Below, one piece after another: positions 28,320 to 46,264 of a stretch of DNA of 64,000 nt. The translations under genes were made by a program, and so were the position numbers. Numbering within the stretch: position 1 is the stretch's first letter; every line of letters starts with the position of its first letter. This DNA is from Eriocheir sinensis (Eukaryota; Arthropoda; Malacostraca; Decapoda; Varunidae). The notes beneath the pieces are model-generated. The model was not told where the DNA came from. It worked only from the letters and a program-made list of their open reading frames with translations, and did no database searches. The stretch lies in contig NW_026111821.1 in NCBI RefSeq assembly GCF_024679095.1, positions 174,744 through 238,743 on the forward strand, in the 5' to 3' direction.

Positions 28320-28678
28320 AACAGATTAAAAAGTGAAAAGTTACTTTATATTTTATTCAACTAAAATATTTTAATATTTTTAATTGCCTCAAATGTATTT
28401 AATATTTCTAACTGACTAAAATATTTAATTGCAGGTCGAAACATTCGTGAATAAATTGATGTTGCGGCCCGTGGTTCTTCCTTGATTCTCTCAGAACAAT
28501 TATGTACATAAATTTTATTTTCAAACTGGTTGATAGGCCGGAGTGACCAGGGTAGGAAGACGGAGTGATCAGGGTAGGGGCCCCGAGTGTCCAGGGTAGG
28601 GGCCCCAGTGACCAGGAGTGGGGCCGGGTGACCAGGGCCGGGTGACTAGGGGCCGGGTGACTAGAGCCAGGTGACCTG
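28320..28678. repeat. AT-rich filler plus GC-rich minisatellite replacing the LINE-I RT core
   Basis: Bases 28320-28530 are AT-rich. Bases 28535-28675 are degenerate repeats of about 16-20 bp built on GGGTGACCAGGG, GGGGCCGGGTGACTAG and AGGGTAGGGGCC. The segment has no RT similarity in any frame, although RT fingers lie directly to its right and RNase H to its left. Confidence 0.75.
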
Positions 28679-28679
28679 T

Positions 28680-29060
28680 TACCAACCATATAGTCTGGGA
28701 GACAACTTGACCCCAAGCCGAAACATAAGACGGGTGAGGAAGATTCGCTCAAGCACTTTGCAAAAGCAGGAAGTGAGTGAAATCGGTTTTGAACTTATCA
28801 GTGTCAGGTTCGGGGATCGGCACAATCGTACTGCAGGTCAGGCAGGAGGCACGTATCCTTGCCGGAAGCAGAGATTGTGGAGCTGCAACAAGGGTGCCTG
28901 GGACCTTCTGGAGTAAGCGTAGGACTGAGTGAGTAATGCCATCGTCCCAGGGGCTGTTGCCTTGCCTTGTGAGATCACGTCGTTGTTCGTCCTCAGTGAT
29001 CAGCACGTCGTTATCATCATCCGCCTGCAATAACGCAGCCATCAGAAAAAGAGCGAACAT
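28680..29060 (-). pseudogene. LINE-I RT fingers remnant
   Basis: A minus frame with LITEDEQRRDLTRQGNSPWD, DGITHSVLRLLQKVPG, CSTIVPIPEPDTDKF and SLTSCF-type sequence. These are the first RT blocks (the substrate-proximal fingers and the PI-PK-GK block). The catalytic palm with its Y/FADD box is absent. Confidence 0.8.
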
Positions 29061-29204
29061 TTTGATATAGATAGTGCCTCGTGTAAATGGGCAGGAAGGT
29101 TGCGTGCTTGTGCTTATTCGGACCCGGTATGACTCAAATCCTGTGCGTATTCTGCTGGACTGTGGTGGAGGCGCTGGGAGGTTTCCTCTTGATGACTCTG
29201 TTTA

Positions 29205-30402
29205 TTAGATGCCACATGTGTCCGAGGCTTGTCTGGTGACTGATGCTGTCTTTGTACTTTCTCCAAGAGTCAGTAGAGGCGCACTGCTGAAAGATGATGA
29301 GATTTTTCTCTGGACGTCTGGTACTGGTGTAGATGAGCAGGTGTCGGTTGTCTCTGAAAGGCGAGGCCAGCGTCCGCCGCCGTACTTTCCTTGAACAATA
29401 CGATGATCTAACGTCCAGGCACGGGCTACAGGGCGACGTTGTATGCGAGGCCTGACAACATGATGGCTGAAAAATTCATTTGTAGCCTTCACCAAGGACT
29501 TATACAAGTTGTCAGGTAAAAGGAAGTCAAGTGTGGGAAGAAGGCTTGAGATGTACGAGATGTACGTGGGGCAGTACTTTGGAGGGATCGAAATGCAGAT
29601 TGCGGTGGTGAAGGATCGAAGGTCGAGCCGGTAGGGAGTACTGCAGACTGAGGGCAAAATGGTCAGGAAGAAAGAAGGAACGGGTGGCAATTGACACAGG
29701 ACGCCACAAGGCCAGACGTTAGGGTGTGGTCCAGTGTCCCGAGCGTGTGTCTCCGCTAGTGTCCCAGCAGATGTGGCGGTGGCAGTGGATGTTGTTAAGC
29801 AGAGGCAAGACGTTGCGGTCGGGACAGGAGAAAGCATCGCCAGAGCAGGATGCCGAGCGTTAAAATATCCCATGTAGATCATTCCACGGTCTGTAGGTGT
29901 CGGAAGGGTTGGCAGATCAATCACGCCTGGGGCAGAGTACACGTTGCCTAGTCGGAGTTTGGCATCTCACACAGTGATCTCAAAAAGTTGAAAGGTCATA
30001 TCAGCATGTGTAGAGCAGCGGAGAAGCCTGTGAGATATAGAGGAATGAATGTAGGTAATGAGGCCATTTCTGGATGTGGTGTACGTACGAGACGTAGCCA
30101 GAGAGCGAGGGAGCAGCTTCCCCGGGCAGCACCACCGGTAAAAGCTTCTTGAAAATAAATATGACTTGTGGGTGATGGGGGTAAAAGTAGACACTAAGTG
30201 GAGTGAGTTTGGAGTAGTGTCTGATTCCGAAGGCATTCCATGATACAGCACGAAGCGGTATGGGACTAGCGAGGTTTATCCTTTGGTTTCTGGGAGGGAG
30301 AGGAGGACGGGGTTGGAGTGGGAGCTTTGCCGGGCTAAGAGCAGGGTGGGGGAGTCTTGGGCGGCGCAAGGTCACCCAGCCTCTCAAGGAAGGAGGCAAC
30401 AA
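29205..30402 (-). pseudogene. LINE-I endonuclease and linker remnant
   Basis: The minus frame 30402-30001 contains LRAVSWNAFGI (the N-terminal Asn block of AP-endonucleases) and HPQVIFI (strand leading to the Glu block). The frame 29942-29205 contains MIYMGYFNARHPAL, which corresponds to the GDFNARH box with Asp changed to Tyr. A PVPSFFL segment and a linker ending DTCGI follow. Frame changes separate the pieces. The enzyme would nick the target DNA, but the GDFN Asp loss alone should inactivate it. Confidence 0.78.
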
Positions 30403-30439
30403 TATCGAGCTTCACAGTGAGTGCAGTGACAGAGCGATG

Positions 30440-31735
30440 ACAACTTGGTGTGACTCAACTAGGCTGGCAAGGTGCTTGAGTTGGCAGGTTGCTGGCTGAC
30501 CAGGCTGTCAATGCGGGCATCTATGGCATCAAAACGTGCCGAGAGAGCTTTGCAGCGTGATCCCAGAGCAGCGACAGCTTGACGAAGATCAACAGCTTCG
30601 GCGTCAGTGGGACAAGGAGGGGAGGGCGAGGTGGTGGGTGATGGTGGTGGTGGTGGCGACGGCATATCACGCTGAGCTGGGGCAGGGTGGGAGAGCTTGG
30701 CACAGCCATGCCAGACGGTGACACCTGGCATGTTGCATACTGGTCACTTCCATTGCGAGGTGTCTGGCGCAGGCGGGGATGAGGATTACGACGTAGAGAC
30801 GGGTAACAACCGCAGCAGGTGTGGATGAGGTGTGAGATGGGCAGGAACGCGGCAGCACCATGCACCCTTGTCCGGGACAGAGCAGTATCGTGAGATATGG
30901 CCGATGACCCACCAGTTGTTGCAGAACGGCTGTTCATCCTTCATCCTGCGCAGCTCATAGGAAGGAAGGCAAGGAAGGAAGGAGAATTCGACGACAAACG
31001 GTAGAGTTCCAGGACTCTCCAGGTGATGACAAGACGGTTGATAGGCGTCCCGTTCTGATGGAATCGACGTGCAGTATGCACGCCTGGCAGTTCCTTGGCA
31101 AGGGAGGGGTCAGCTTCAACAGGGTAGCGAGTTATGAGGTAGGTGTGGACTTTACGGGGCCTATCGATTGAATCCTGAATGTCGAGGTAAAGACAGGAAC
31201 TCGCCACTCATGATCCTGTCAAAGAAGTTCGTCCTGCGTCTCGAGATGTATACAAAGCGAGAAGTGACAGCGGACATCTTCACCTCCATAGCTCCAGGTC
31301 GAAACGGAAAGCCTTGGTGACTTCATCTAGCCAGCAAAGCTTCACGTCACAGCTCGGGTTCTCCTTAACGGCCAGCTTGACGTACTCGTCCCGGGGAGCG
31401 AAGGCTGGAGCAGCAATGGGTGCAGTGAAGGGGCAGTCTGAGGGAGAGGGCTAGGTAAGGGGTGGTCAGATGTTAAAGTTGGTAGGAGCTTCGCTGCACT
31501 TTGATGTTTTGGCAGCAGGCGACGATGGTTCTAACCCGTTTCGAACCATGATCCACAGGACGTTTGGGGGCAGGGCCTGAAATCGAAATAAGGTCCCACA
31601 GCATCAGGTATGTACCATCCCACGATGACCATAGGGTGCAAGAAGAGACCAGTAATCCTCGGGCTGGTCGTCATCGTCACTCATGGCAAGATTGTTCTGG
31701 ACATCACCGATGGAGGCTGGTCCTGAGTATTCCAT
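30440..31735 (-). pseudogene. LINE-I ORF1 remnant with zinc knuckle
   Basis: A plausible start codon lies at 31735-31733 (MEYSGPASIGDVQ), followed by an acidic stretch (SDDDDQPEDYWSLL) and a stop at about 31607. Further on, other frames give EYVKLAVKENPSCDVKLCWL (about 31400) and RPRKVHTYLITRYPVEADPS (31160-31100). A knuckle at 30923-30882 reads CNNWWVIGHISRYC, a CCHC pattern whose second Cys is Trp. This is the nucleic-acid-binding, gag-like ORF1 of I-group LINEs. It is broken by several stops. Confidence 0.75.
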
Positions 31736-32060
31736 AGCGCCGTAAGTAAGAGGCCTCCGGGGCGCTGGCAGCACTTGCGTCAAGGAGTGACCTCACGGGG
31801 GGAGTGGCGTAGCCCTGGCACACACGCCTCTTGCTGCGCTTGCGCAAAATTGAGGGCTGCCGGCCATTGGGGCTTCAGCCAGATGCCCAAATTTTTATCT
31901 GAGCTACAGACTAATTTCAAAAACCTTCGGACACCCTGAAGACACTGTGATGACGACTAGATCTTACAGTAACTCAGATCACAGGCCTTGAAGGCGGCAG
32001 CTTGCTGGACTTCAGAAAATTAGCATAATCTGCAGAGCTTGTTCAAGCTGTTGTTTACGC
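31736..32060 (-). promoter_or_regulatory. Probable LINE-I 5' leader
   Basis: A GC-rich segment directly upstream of the ORF1 start codon with different composition from the AT-rich DNA beyond 32080. In LINEs such leaders hold an internal promoter. I see no defined promoter motif, so the call rests on position and composition. Confidence 0.4.
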
Positions 32061-32084
32061 CAGCGAGAGAGGAGAGAGAGCAGC

Positions 32085-32150
32085 CGATGGATGGATAGAT
32101 AGATTGATACTCAGAGATAGATAGATAGATAGAGGGAGAGAGAGAGAGAT
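32085..32150. repeat. Impure (GATA)n
   Basis: GATG/GATA repeats followed by GAGA. Confidence 0.85.
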
Positions 32151-33237
32151 GAAACACAAATGACATACAGAAAGATAGAGAGACAGATACAAACAAACAA
32201 ACAGATAATACAAAAACAGAACTACTAAATATATAAAGCTAACGTAAATCCATATATCAGGGACGTCTTATGGGCAAGAAAACACAGAGAAGGAAACAGA
32301 AAATAAGGTGACACTAAATTTACCGTTACCGTTTACTGTTGAACAGGTTTCAGGCCCGCTCCTCTGCCAGCCAGCGCTCTGCAGGGCCGTCAACAATTAT
32401 GATGTTAGCCTCAATAATAATCCTCGATATGCACTTATTCACAACGTCATAGTGAGTGAGTGAGTCTTAATTGCTTTCATGGATAGCCTACTGATGTCCT
32501 TTTAATAAACATGGCATCATTATAGTCACTTGACTTTGTTTCGGTTCGTGCTAATCACAATATCTTTCTTTTTTAGTGTGTCACAAATATCCATTATTTC
32601 ACTTTACATCAATTTGATATTTTCTTTATAGTATCAATCTAATGTCTAACGATTATTTTCAACTCACTGAACATTTAACACTCAATTTATCTTCGAGTCT
32701 CAAACACCAATTAATAGTCATGATCGGTAATGTTACGAATTCTCAACAGGCGCACCTAACACAGCCATAGTCGATCCGGGATTCAGTACGTTTCCTATCT
32801 TATAGGCGGTACTATTATAATTGTATTTCGTAAAGAATCCTTATAACCAAAAACTAACTGAAATTATAAGTATTTTTTTTCTTGAACAGAACATTGAATA
32901 TACAACAGAACAATAATATGAAAATAGGTATATATTTCATACGACAACCATGGGCCCCACCGTTGCCAAATTATCGTACTCAGAGCACAGTTTCACGGTT
33001 TCTGACGACTACCTATTGCCAAGAAACATCAGGATCTAACTCTTTTAACGGTAACTATAAATTAGTTTCGTTATTGGAGCCAGAAGACAGTTTGGGGTAG
33101 GAATTCGGGAAATATAAGCGGCTGAGTACGACAATCTAACAACGATGAGTCTCCCCGAGGCCTGAGGCAGCAACGAACGCCATGTTGCGTGTATCAGATA
33201 CCTGAAATAGAATATTATAACTGAGCAAAGCATGTTA
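32151..33237. other. Unassigned AT-rich stretch
   Basis: No repeat family or coding exon recognised. A short GTGA run occurs near 32452-32466. Confidence 0.5.
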
Positions 33238-33282
33238 TGAGGAGGAGGAGGAGGAGGAGGAGGAGGAGGAGGAGGAGGAGGA
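33238..33282. repeat. (GGA)n microsatellite
   Basis: Perfect GGA array of about 45 bp. Confidence 0.97.
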
Positions 33283-33337
33283 GACGTTAGAAAAAAAAGA
33301 AGCTGGAAAAGGAAGAGATGAAAGAAGATAAATGCTG

Positions 33338-33700
33338 AGGGAAGGCGTTGGTTGAGTGGTTAGCGTGCCGGCCCCGCATTCGCCGCGTTGTGGAGGATGC
33401 GGGTTCGAATCCGCCGTTACCACCTGGGATTTTTCACTCACCGCCGAGTGATATAAGACTACCCATATGCTGTCCTGAAGACCACCCATCAGCCCGGACT
33501 CTAAAAGAAGCTGTGTTAGTGAAATTAAGAATGAGCTCCGGGGGGCACCATGAGCCCAGAATAATGGCGCCACTATAAACACTTGCCTGCGCCATGACGG
33601 GCTCGGGCCGGCCATCAGGCCCCAAAGGAATAGCCTACCGGCGCTACAGGCCATATGTAAAAAAAATTAATAAATAAATAAATAAAATTAAAAAAAAATT
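33338..33700 (+). mobile_element. SINE-A copy 3, the most complete copy
   Basis: The tRNA-like head (33338-33425) has box A TGGTTGAGTGG and box B GGTTCGAATCC (33403-33413). The D-arm resembles tRNA-Ser/Leu. The body contains CACCGCCGAGTGATA, TGCTGTCCTGAAGACCACC, GAGCTCCGGGGGGCA and ATGGCGCCACTATAAACACT. The 3' block GGCCATCAGGCCCC and CTACCGGCGC leads into an A-rich AATA-repeat tail (33657-33700). Both pol III boxes are readable. The 3' flank shares GAAAGAAGA with the 5' flank, which is too weak to call a target-site duplication. Confidence 0.95.
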
Positions 33701-33904
33701 GACGAGGAAAGAAGAAAAAGAATAAGTCATGGATATAGAAGTACAAAAGAAACGGACATTAGGGCAAGTGGAGGAGGTGGAGGGAAGAAGAGGTGAATGA
33801 CATTGTAATTGAGGACACACCAACAAATGTAAGAAAACCAAAAAGTGCAGGAACAAAATACAACAGAAAAAAGAAACAGTAAAAGGAAAAAGAGAAAGAG
33901 AGTT

Positions 33905-33960
33905 AAAGCAAGATAGACCAGGAGGAGGAGGACAAGGAGAAGGAGGAGGAGGAGGCAGTG
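33905..33960. repeat. Impure (GGA)n
   Basis: GGA/AGG tract with interruptions. Confidence 0.85.
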
Positions 33961-34026
33961 ACATGAACATAAGGAAAAGAAGAGAAACATATATGGAAAA
34001 GAATGAAAGGGGAGATCAAATTTAAC

Positions 34027-34225
<199 letters not shown>

Positions 34226-34366
34226 GGGGATGAAAATTATGGACTTCTCTGAGACATTACAAGAACGTCACACACTATTTGCCCGCAGGTTAGACAAAAT
34301 TACGGCAGTTAAAGGCGGAAATGGATCACTTATGTAAGTCAGTTGAAGTGAAATATTTGGCAAGGT

Positions 34367-34662
<296 letters not shown>

Positions 34663-35269
34663 ACACAGAAACACTCTTGGCCCTCCACTTGAATGGGAAA
34701 CACAGGTCAGGTTGGTGCGGTGAAGGGGCGTAAACGAGAAGGGCTTAGGATGGGGCCAGGATGGGCGCTGAGAGGAAGGAGATGAAGGTGAAGGAGCTAA
34801 GGAGGACGTTGGGGCTGCAGGGTGCTAAGAGATACATTATGTCACACTGAATTCAACTTTTCCGTCCTTCCTTCACGCTGAGTAGTCATAAGGAGGAAAA
34901 TGTTTGGATGGAGTTGGAGGACGACATGGAGGGGGAGGAAGAAGAATAGAGGAGGTGTAAAAGAGGAGGAAGAAGAAAATTAAATGTAAAAAAGAAAATG
35001 AAGACTTGATGAGAGTGGCGTTTATTCTTAGTTGGTGGAGACAGCGAAGGACAAAGGGATGAGGCAGGGGAAGAAAGAAACGAGGACAGACGCAAGAAGT
35101 GGAATTAAGATGAGGTTCATTGGGATACTGACAAGAAATGAGGTGTATAACGAAGTGGGTTAATACAAGGACGAGACAGTCCGTGTGTGATCTTGATACC
35201 TGAGTAGGATGAAGGTCACCTGTGACTCTTTTCAGGAATGAAGGATGTGAGCCTCGTCGCCTGTAAAGG
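34663..35269. other. Unassigned stretch
   Basis: Purine-rich with no recognisable coding or repeat family. Confidence 0.5.
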
Positions 35270-35541
35270 TGGGTGCATACGCTATAGATGCGCATGGCTG
35301 CATTGCTCATCTCCGTACCGTTGGCCCTCTGAGCCTGCGGTAGGTAAGTAATAATCCGGGACACGGGCCAATGTGAAATCCGGGACTGCCACAGTTTACA
35401 TTCACCAGATACCCATTTCTCGACCAACCCAAAATGGAGGATAAACTGCTGGGTGAGCTGCTCGTCGACTGTCCGGGCCAGGGTTCGAACCCGGACACGC
35501 AGAGTCGTAGGAAAGCACGCTGACCACTAGACGACGGAGGT
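35270..35541 (-). mobile_element. SINE-C copy 2, with tRNA-like head
   Basis: On the minus strand: CTCCGTCGTCTAGTGGTCAG (box A region) and GGGTTCGAACCC (box B), separated as in a tRNA. The D-arm GTCTAGTGGT resembles tRNA-Glu/Asp. The body continues with GGTCGAGAAATGGGTA and GGTACGGAGATGAGCA, then CGCATCTATAGCG at about 35280. A second copy without the head lies at 25252-25435. Confidence 0.85.
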
Positions 35542-37637
<2,096 letters not shown>

Positions 37638-37901
37638 ATACGAATAAATAATCCGGAAACGTCCAACGAAGCGCATATAAAGAAAGTTACAATAAAATCC
37701 ACAGACAAAAAAAAATCTACTCGCACACAACAAACCGTGGTCGTTGGAGGTCACGCTGAGGTGAGTCGAGCCAATCACTTTATGAAGGCAGGTGAGGCGG
37801 AGTGAGGTAAGGCCGGCGCATGAATGGCAGGTATGCTGGGCGCCGCTTTCAGGTTTGTCCCTCCGTGAAGAGAAACATTATATCTAAAGGCCAAGACAAT
37901 A

Positions 37902-37903
37902 CC

Positions 37904-37958
<55 letters not shown>
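37902..37958. repeat. (GT)n microsatellite
   Basis: GT array with TTT interruptions near 37917 and at the 3' end. Confidence 0.97.
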
Positions 37959-37960
<2 letters not shown>

Positions 37961-38058
37961 GTATCATAAGAGGAAACTTACACGAAAAACAAATATAAAC
38001 GGCTTTAAAATAATTATAATCTCAGGCATCCATTATAATACCCTTACGAGGGCAGACT

Positions 38059-38294
<236 letters not shown>

Positions 38295-38416
38295 GAGGTA
38301 CGCCTTGTTTCCGCGTTCATCGAATTTCACGGTGAGAGGCAAAAAAAATCGACACGAGTTTGTAATTATTCCACGAAAACAACTAATGCACTCAACCCAC
38401 ATCCATTAGCGACATG

Positions 38417-39815
<1,399 letters not shown>

Positions 39816-39923
39816 GCTGGAGGAGGAGGAGGAGGAGGAGGAGGAGGAGGAGGAGGAGGAGGAGGAGGAGGAGGAGGAGGAGGAGGAGGAGGTGGAGGAC
39901 GAGGAGGAGGAGGAGGAGGAGGA
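39816..39923. repeat. (GGA)n microsatellite
   Basis: GGA array with GTGGAGGACG interruption near 39891. Reading frames through it encode poly-Arg or poly-Glu only because of the repeat. Confidence 0.97.
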
Positions 39924-40856
39924 AAGGAAATCGAGGAGGAAAAGAGGTAAAGGTGAAAGTATAAGAGATAGATAGATGAGGAAGTGGGAGATGAGAACGT
40001 TAAGGTCTAGAGGATTAGGGGGAGGAAGAAGCGGGATTAGAGCATAGATAACGACAACGACGAAGACGGGAAAGAGGATAAGGAAGATAAGGATAAGGAG
40101 GGGGAGGAGGAGGTGGGGAGGGGAGGAGAAAGAAAAAAAAAGTGCAGGTAAGAAGGAGAGGTAAAGATACGAGGAATAAATCGAAAAATTGAAGAGAAAA
40201 TATTAATATCTGGAAAAAGATGAAACAATGAAACATGGAAGAGCAGGTAACTGAAATCCTGTGAGACTACGTATAACAAGCCTGGGCATTCAGTTAATTT
40301 TATCATATGTCTCATGACCATCACTGCCTTTCAGAATACATTAAAGCATTTGCTATGGGTTTGAACTTTTGGGCTTTGAAGTAGTAATGGATAATGTATT
40401 TCTCAAGGCGTTGAACTGCTGGAGGGTTTCTTAGTAGCGGACAGGTTGATTGAAAAATACTCGTGCCGACGTCTGATATGCATCCCATCTCTTGAATTGA
40501 TTGACCGGTATGGTATCTCTAGTTCTCGAGTTGGCTTACTCCTTAGCAGAATGAAGTGAACGACGTTACTTAACTTCTTTAGGTATATAGATATCTGTAT
40601 TAGAATCGCTCGTAGTCAGCTATTTTTCCAACATAAAGAGGTAAAACCCACGCATGCTTTATAAATGATGAGGATTTTTGGCCCCAAAAGTGCATAACGT
40701 AAATTTACCAAGATAAAGAAAAAAATAGTAACTGCGGAGATATATTGCATTGTAGTATTCATGTCATATTCGCATATTGTGCAGATTGCCAGGGATTTAG
40801 ACGAATTATCGAACGACACGCACGTCAGTTTTCTGGGTTGTATGAGCTATTGATGA
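39924..40856. other. Unassigned stretch
   Basis: Purine-rich to 40150 (GGA/GATAAG mixtures), then ordinary AT-rich DNA. No gene seen. Confidence 0.5.
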
Positions 40857-41496
<640 letters not shown>

Positions 41497-41512
41497 CACA
41501 CACACACACACT

Positions 41513-41550
<38 letters not shown>
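41497..41550. repeat. (CA)n microsatellite
   Basis: CA array with one CTCT interruption at 41511. Confidence 0.97.
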
Positions 41551-41554
<4 letters not shown>

Positions 41555-41778
41555 CAAACACACACATACACATATCAAAGCAATTTCATTATTATTTTTT
41601 TCAGATATTTAGGAAAAAAGACCAAATCCAAATGTCATTTTTGAATATACAAATATATAGCAGAGGATAATAACAATCCAAACAAAATAAATAATCAAAA
41701 ACAGGAGAAAAGGCTACACCAACATCTCACATATCAATTGTTCATATTCTCATGAAAGCAAACCATATACACAAACAT

Positions 41779-42090
41779 GGGGAGGCGGTGGCTGAGTGGT
41801 TAACATGCGGGCCTAACATTCACCGCGCTCTGGACGCCGCCGCTACCACCTGGGATTTTTTAGTCACCACCGAGTGGCCTAAGATTACCCACTTTCTGTC
41901 CTGAAGACCACCAATTAACCCGGACTCTTAAAGAACTGTCCAAGTCATGCAAAAATAAGCTCCGGGGGGCAGCATGAACCAAGAAGAGATGGCACCATTA
42001 CACTTGCCTGCGCCATGACGGGCTTGGTCCGACCACTAGGCCCCTGAAGAAAGCCTACCGGCGCAATAGGTTAGGACCTAAAAAAAATGT
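41779..42090 (+). mobile_element. SINE-A copy 4, box B deleted
   Basis: GGGGAGGCGGTGGCTGAGTGG (box A) opens the element. The segment that should contain box B is reduced to CTGGACGCCGCCGCTACCACC, so the GGTTCGAATCC motif is lost. The body and 3' block (GACGGGCTTGGTCCGACCA, CTACCGGCGC) follow and end in an A-run at about 42080. The missing box B implies this copy is transcriptionally dead, or lost it after insertion. Confidence 0.92.
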
Positions 42091-42340
42091 ACATATTTCA
42101 CATATTCATCCATTCACCATTTCTGTGCAGTTTTTACGCCATCGATTCAGCGGAAAAAGTCGTCCCTATCACAGGGTTGCAGGGGAGGAACTGGAATCAG
42201 CAGCAGGAAGGGTGAGAGGAATAAAGGGAGGGAAGCGGTGTGGGCGGCGTGAGGGGCGTGAGGGGACACGCCGCTCAATGGATGGGAGATGGACAGGTGA
42301 GTAAGACAGGTGAGGGGAGAGGCGAGGGGTGTGTAAGGGG
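42091..42340. other. Unassigned GC-richer stretch
   Basis: G-rich sequence (GGGG, GGTGAGG) leading into a GTGC array. Confidence 0.5.
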
Positions 42341-44325
<1,985 letters not shown>

Positions 44326-44738
44326 TTTTATTTCCATAGTAATCAGTAATGGGACTTGTACGTAATATCCCGTTCCCATTGCTCTTCCCTTACTTTCATG
44401 TTCAATTTCATACGAGAGCCAAAACACACGCTTTCAGCTCCAAGGTGCAGACAAATTTCATTCGGATACACACATTGCAGAAATCAAAATCAGTCAAAGC
44501 TATTATAATAAAACATATTATAGAGACAAAAAACTGTATTTTCACCTTTCCGCTTTTAATAGATTTGTCTGCAATTTTAACATTAATACCCCATTAGCTA
44601 TCTTTATGGCTTAAACTTTCATATCTTTATTTCTTCGAGGCTTTGAGGTTTTGTTCCCTGCACGCTTTATTACGTTTGACGAGACTTACACGAGCGGCTG
44701 TCCTAACATGCCTCAACCTTCTCCTGCTCCGTCTAAAT

Positions 44739-44896
44739 GTCACGTCTTTGTTCCTTGCGCAGCCTTAATGTAGCATAATGTTTGCAAGGGGAACACAGGC
44801 CACTCCACCCATGACAAGGAATATACAAGCATCTCTCAAATCCGAGCAGACCCAGTGTTCCCAAGGCATTCATGATCCAGGGAGGACAAAACAGAA
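44739..44896 (+). repeat. Inverted repeat arm 1 (158 bp)
   Basis: TGTCACGTCTTTGTTCCTTG, CAGCCTTAATGTAGCATAATG, CCACCCATGACAAGGAATAT and GTTCCCAAGGCATTCA occur here. All recur in reverse complement at 47190-47348 with about 90 % identity by eye. The arms are 2.29 kb apart. The family is unknown. Confidence 0.9.
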
Positions 44897-45328
44897 CATC
44901 GCAGCGAGATACACAATTTCAAAGTTAACAAAAGAAAGGAATATTAATGACACGTCGCCACAGGGCCTTAGTAAAATTTCCACGCTTGCAAGGTTAGAGT
45001 TCACGTTCAGTTTCAAGATGCTGGCAATCCCAAGAAAGGTAAAAATGTCAGTGAGGGAAAAGCTGCATTATGGTCTGAGTGCGTTACATCACATAACACA
45101 CTTCTAGGCACTCGGCTCATCATATTTTCTTACTTTTCTCACCACGAAGAGACAGGCGCTGCGTTGCCGAGTGACATTTACGGAAAACACGTCGCTTCGC
45201 TAGCTCTCCGTCCGGCGTTTATTTAATCTCTTAAATATTACCTCTCCCTGCCGCCTCCTTTTCCTGAGTCTCCTTTTGTCGCAGAGTGGGATCTTGTGTT
45301 AATCAGAGTGAGTGTGCCTTATGCATGA

Positions 45329-45330
<2 letters not shown>

Positions 45331-45365
<35 letters not shown>
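45331..45365. repeat. (GT)n microsatellite
   Basis: Perfect GT array of about 35 bp. Confidence 0.97.
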
Positions 45366-45367
<2 letters not shown>

Positions 45368-45634
45368 ATGTCTATAATGTAGCAGCGTGGAGTGGCTTCA
45401 GTGTATCATAGTTTATGCAGTGACGGGTCTGTATTGTGGATTTCGTCTAATTAAGTCGATGCTCGGTTGGAAGGTCATGTGGAGGACAGGCACACACATC
45501 CTCGCTTCAAGTGGCACGCGTAGCAGGAAAACATGACGTGGGTGTTAGGGTTCCCTGCTTACCTGTCTGTTTTGCTTGTTACGAGGCCGAGACATTGTAG
45601 CTTGGCTTCATTATTTTCGCCCTGACTTTCACAC

Positions 45635-45735
45635 TTCTTCTTCTTCTTCTTCTTATTATTATTATTATTATTCTTATTCTTCTTCTTCTTCTTCTTCTTC
45701 TCCTCCTCCTCCTCCTCCTCCTCCTTCTCCTTCTT
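45635..45735. repeat. Compound (TTC)n(TTA)n(TTC)n(TCC)n
   Basis: Successive triplet arrays that each differ from the previous one by a single base. Confidence 0.95.
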
Positions 45736-45779
45736 CTACTTCAGCATTTCACATTTTTCTTTTTATTTGAAGTAGCTAT

Positions 45780-45975
45780 CCCTACGTTTACTCCTATCAT
45801 CCACGACCCTTTCCTACAATCCTTTTACTGCCAAATCTTCTTTTATACAGTCTATCCATCTTCACCTTAGCATTCCTCTCTTTCTTCTTCCTGCAACCTC
45901 ACTCTCAAAAACTCTTCAGCTCACGTAGTCCTCGTTTCTCTGCATCACATGTCCATACAATTGCCGTAAATTTTA
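45780..45975 (-). pseudogene. Possible C-terminal fragment of an RTE-like LINE
   Basis: The minus strand encodes QLYGHVMQRNEDYVS, then after frame changes a lysine/arginine-rich segment (RKKKERN) and MDRLYKR. This resembles the C-terminal W-GHV-R-ED-YV and K-RGRP-K-W-D motif of RTE/BovB-like RTs. The remnant is short, with several frameshifts, so the call is tentative. Confidence 0.4.
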
Positions 45976-46264
45976 CACACAGGAAGTATTCTTTACACTA
46001 ACAGAATCCAAATGATGCGACTGAGAGACTGCAGTCAAACCATTTTTGTTTAAATACTTAATCCCTTATTACCTTTCTTGAATTCAAGAGTTTATAAAGG
46101 CTTAGCAGAAAAGGGAAATTAGACGCTACTCGCTTCTGGTCTTAAGTGATGAAGAGCAAAACCAAAGAAAATAAACACGCTAGGAGGCTCTCTCCATATT
46201 ATTGCTCAAGACAGATCTCGATTACCGCTAGGAAGCTACTAACTAACACACGAGGACAATACGC

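Larger units (their letters stand above)
27290..32060 (-). mobile_element. LINE-I: I-group retrotransposon with RNase H, RT core deleted
   Basis: A minus-strand element. In sense order: a GC-rich 5' leader (32060-31736), ORF1 with a zinc-knuckle remnant (31735-30440), AP-endonuclease (about 30340-29690), endonuclease-RT linker (29690-29200), RT fingers (29060-28680), RNase H (28304-27770) and a Cys/His-containing C-terminal part (to about 27350). A C-terminal RNase H domain is typical of I-group LINEs. Between 28680 and 28305 the RT palm and thumb are missing. AT-rich DNA and a minisatellite (28320-28675) occupy that place. Frameshifts and stops occur throughout, so it is dead. The presence of the leader suggests the copy was once close to full length. 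Confidence 0.85.

Noticed and set aside
35440..35541. A functional tRNA-Glu/Asp gene on the minus strand
   Set aside because: Boxes A and B are good, but the anticodon arm is not regular, and a related body copy at 25.25 kb shows it is a SINE head.
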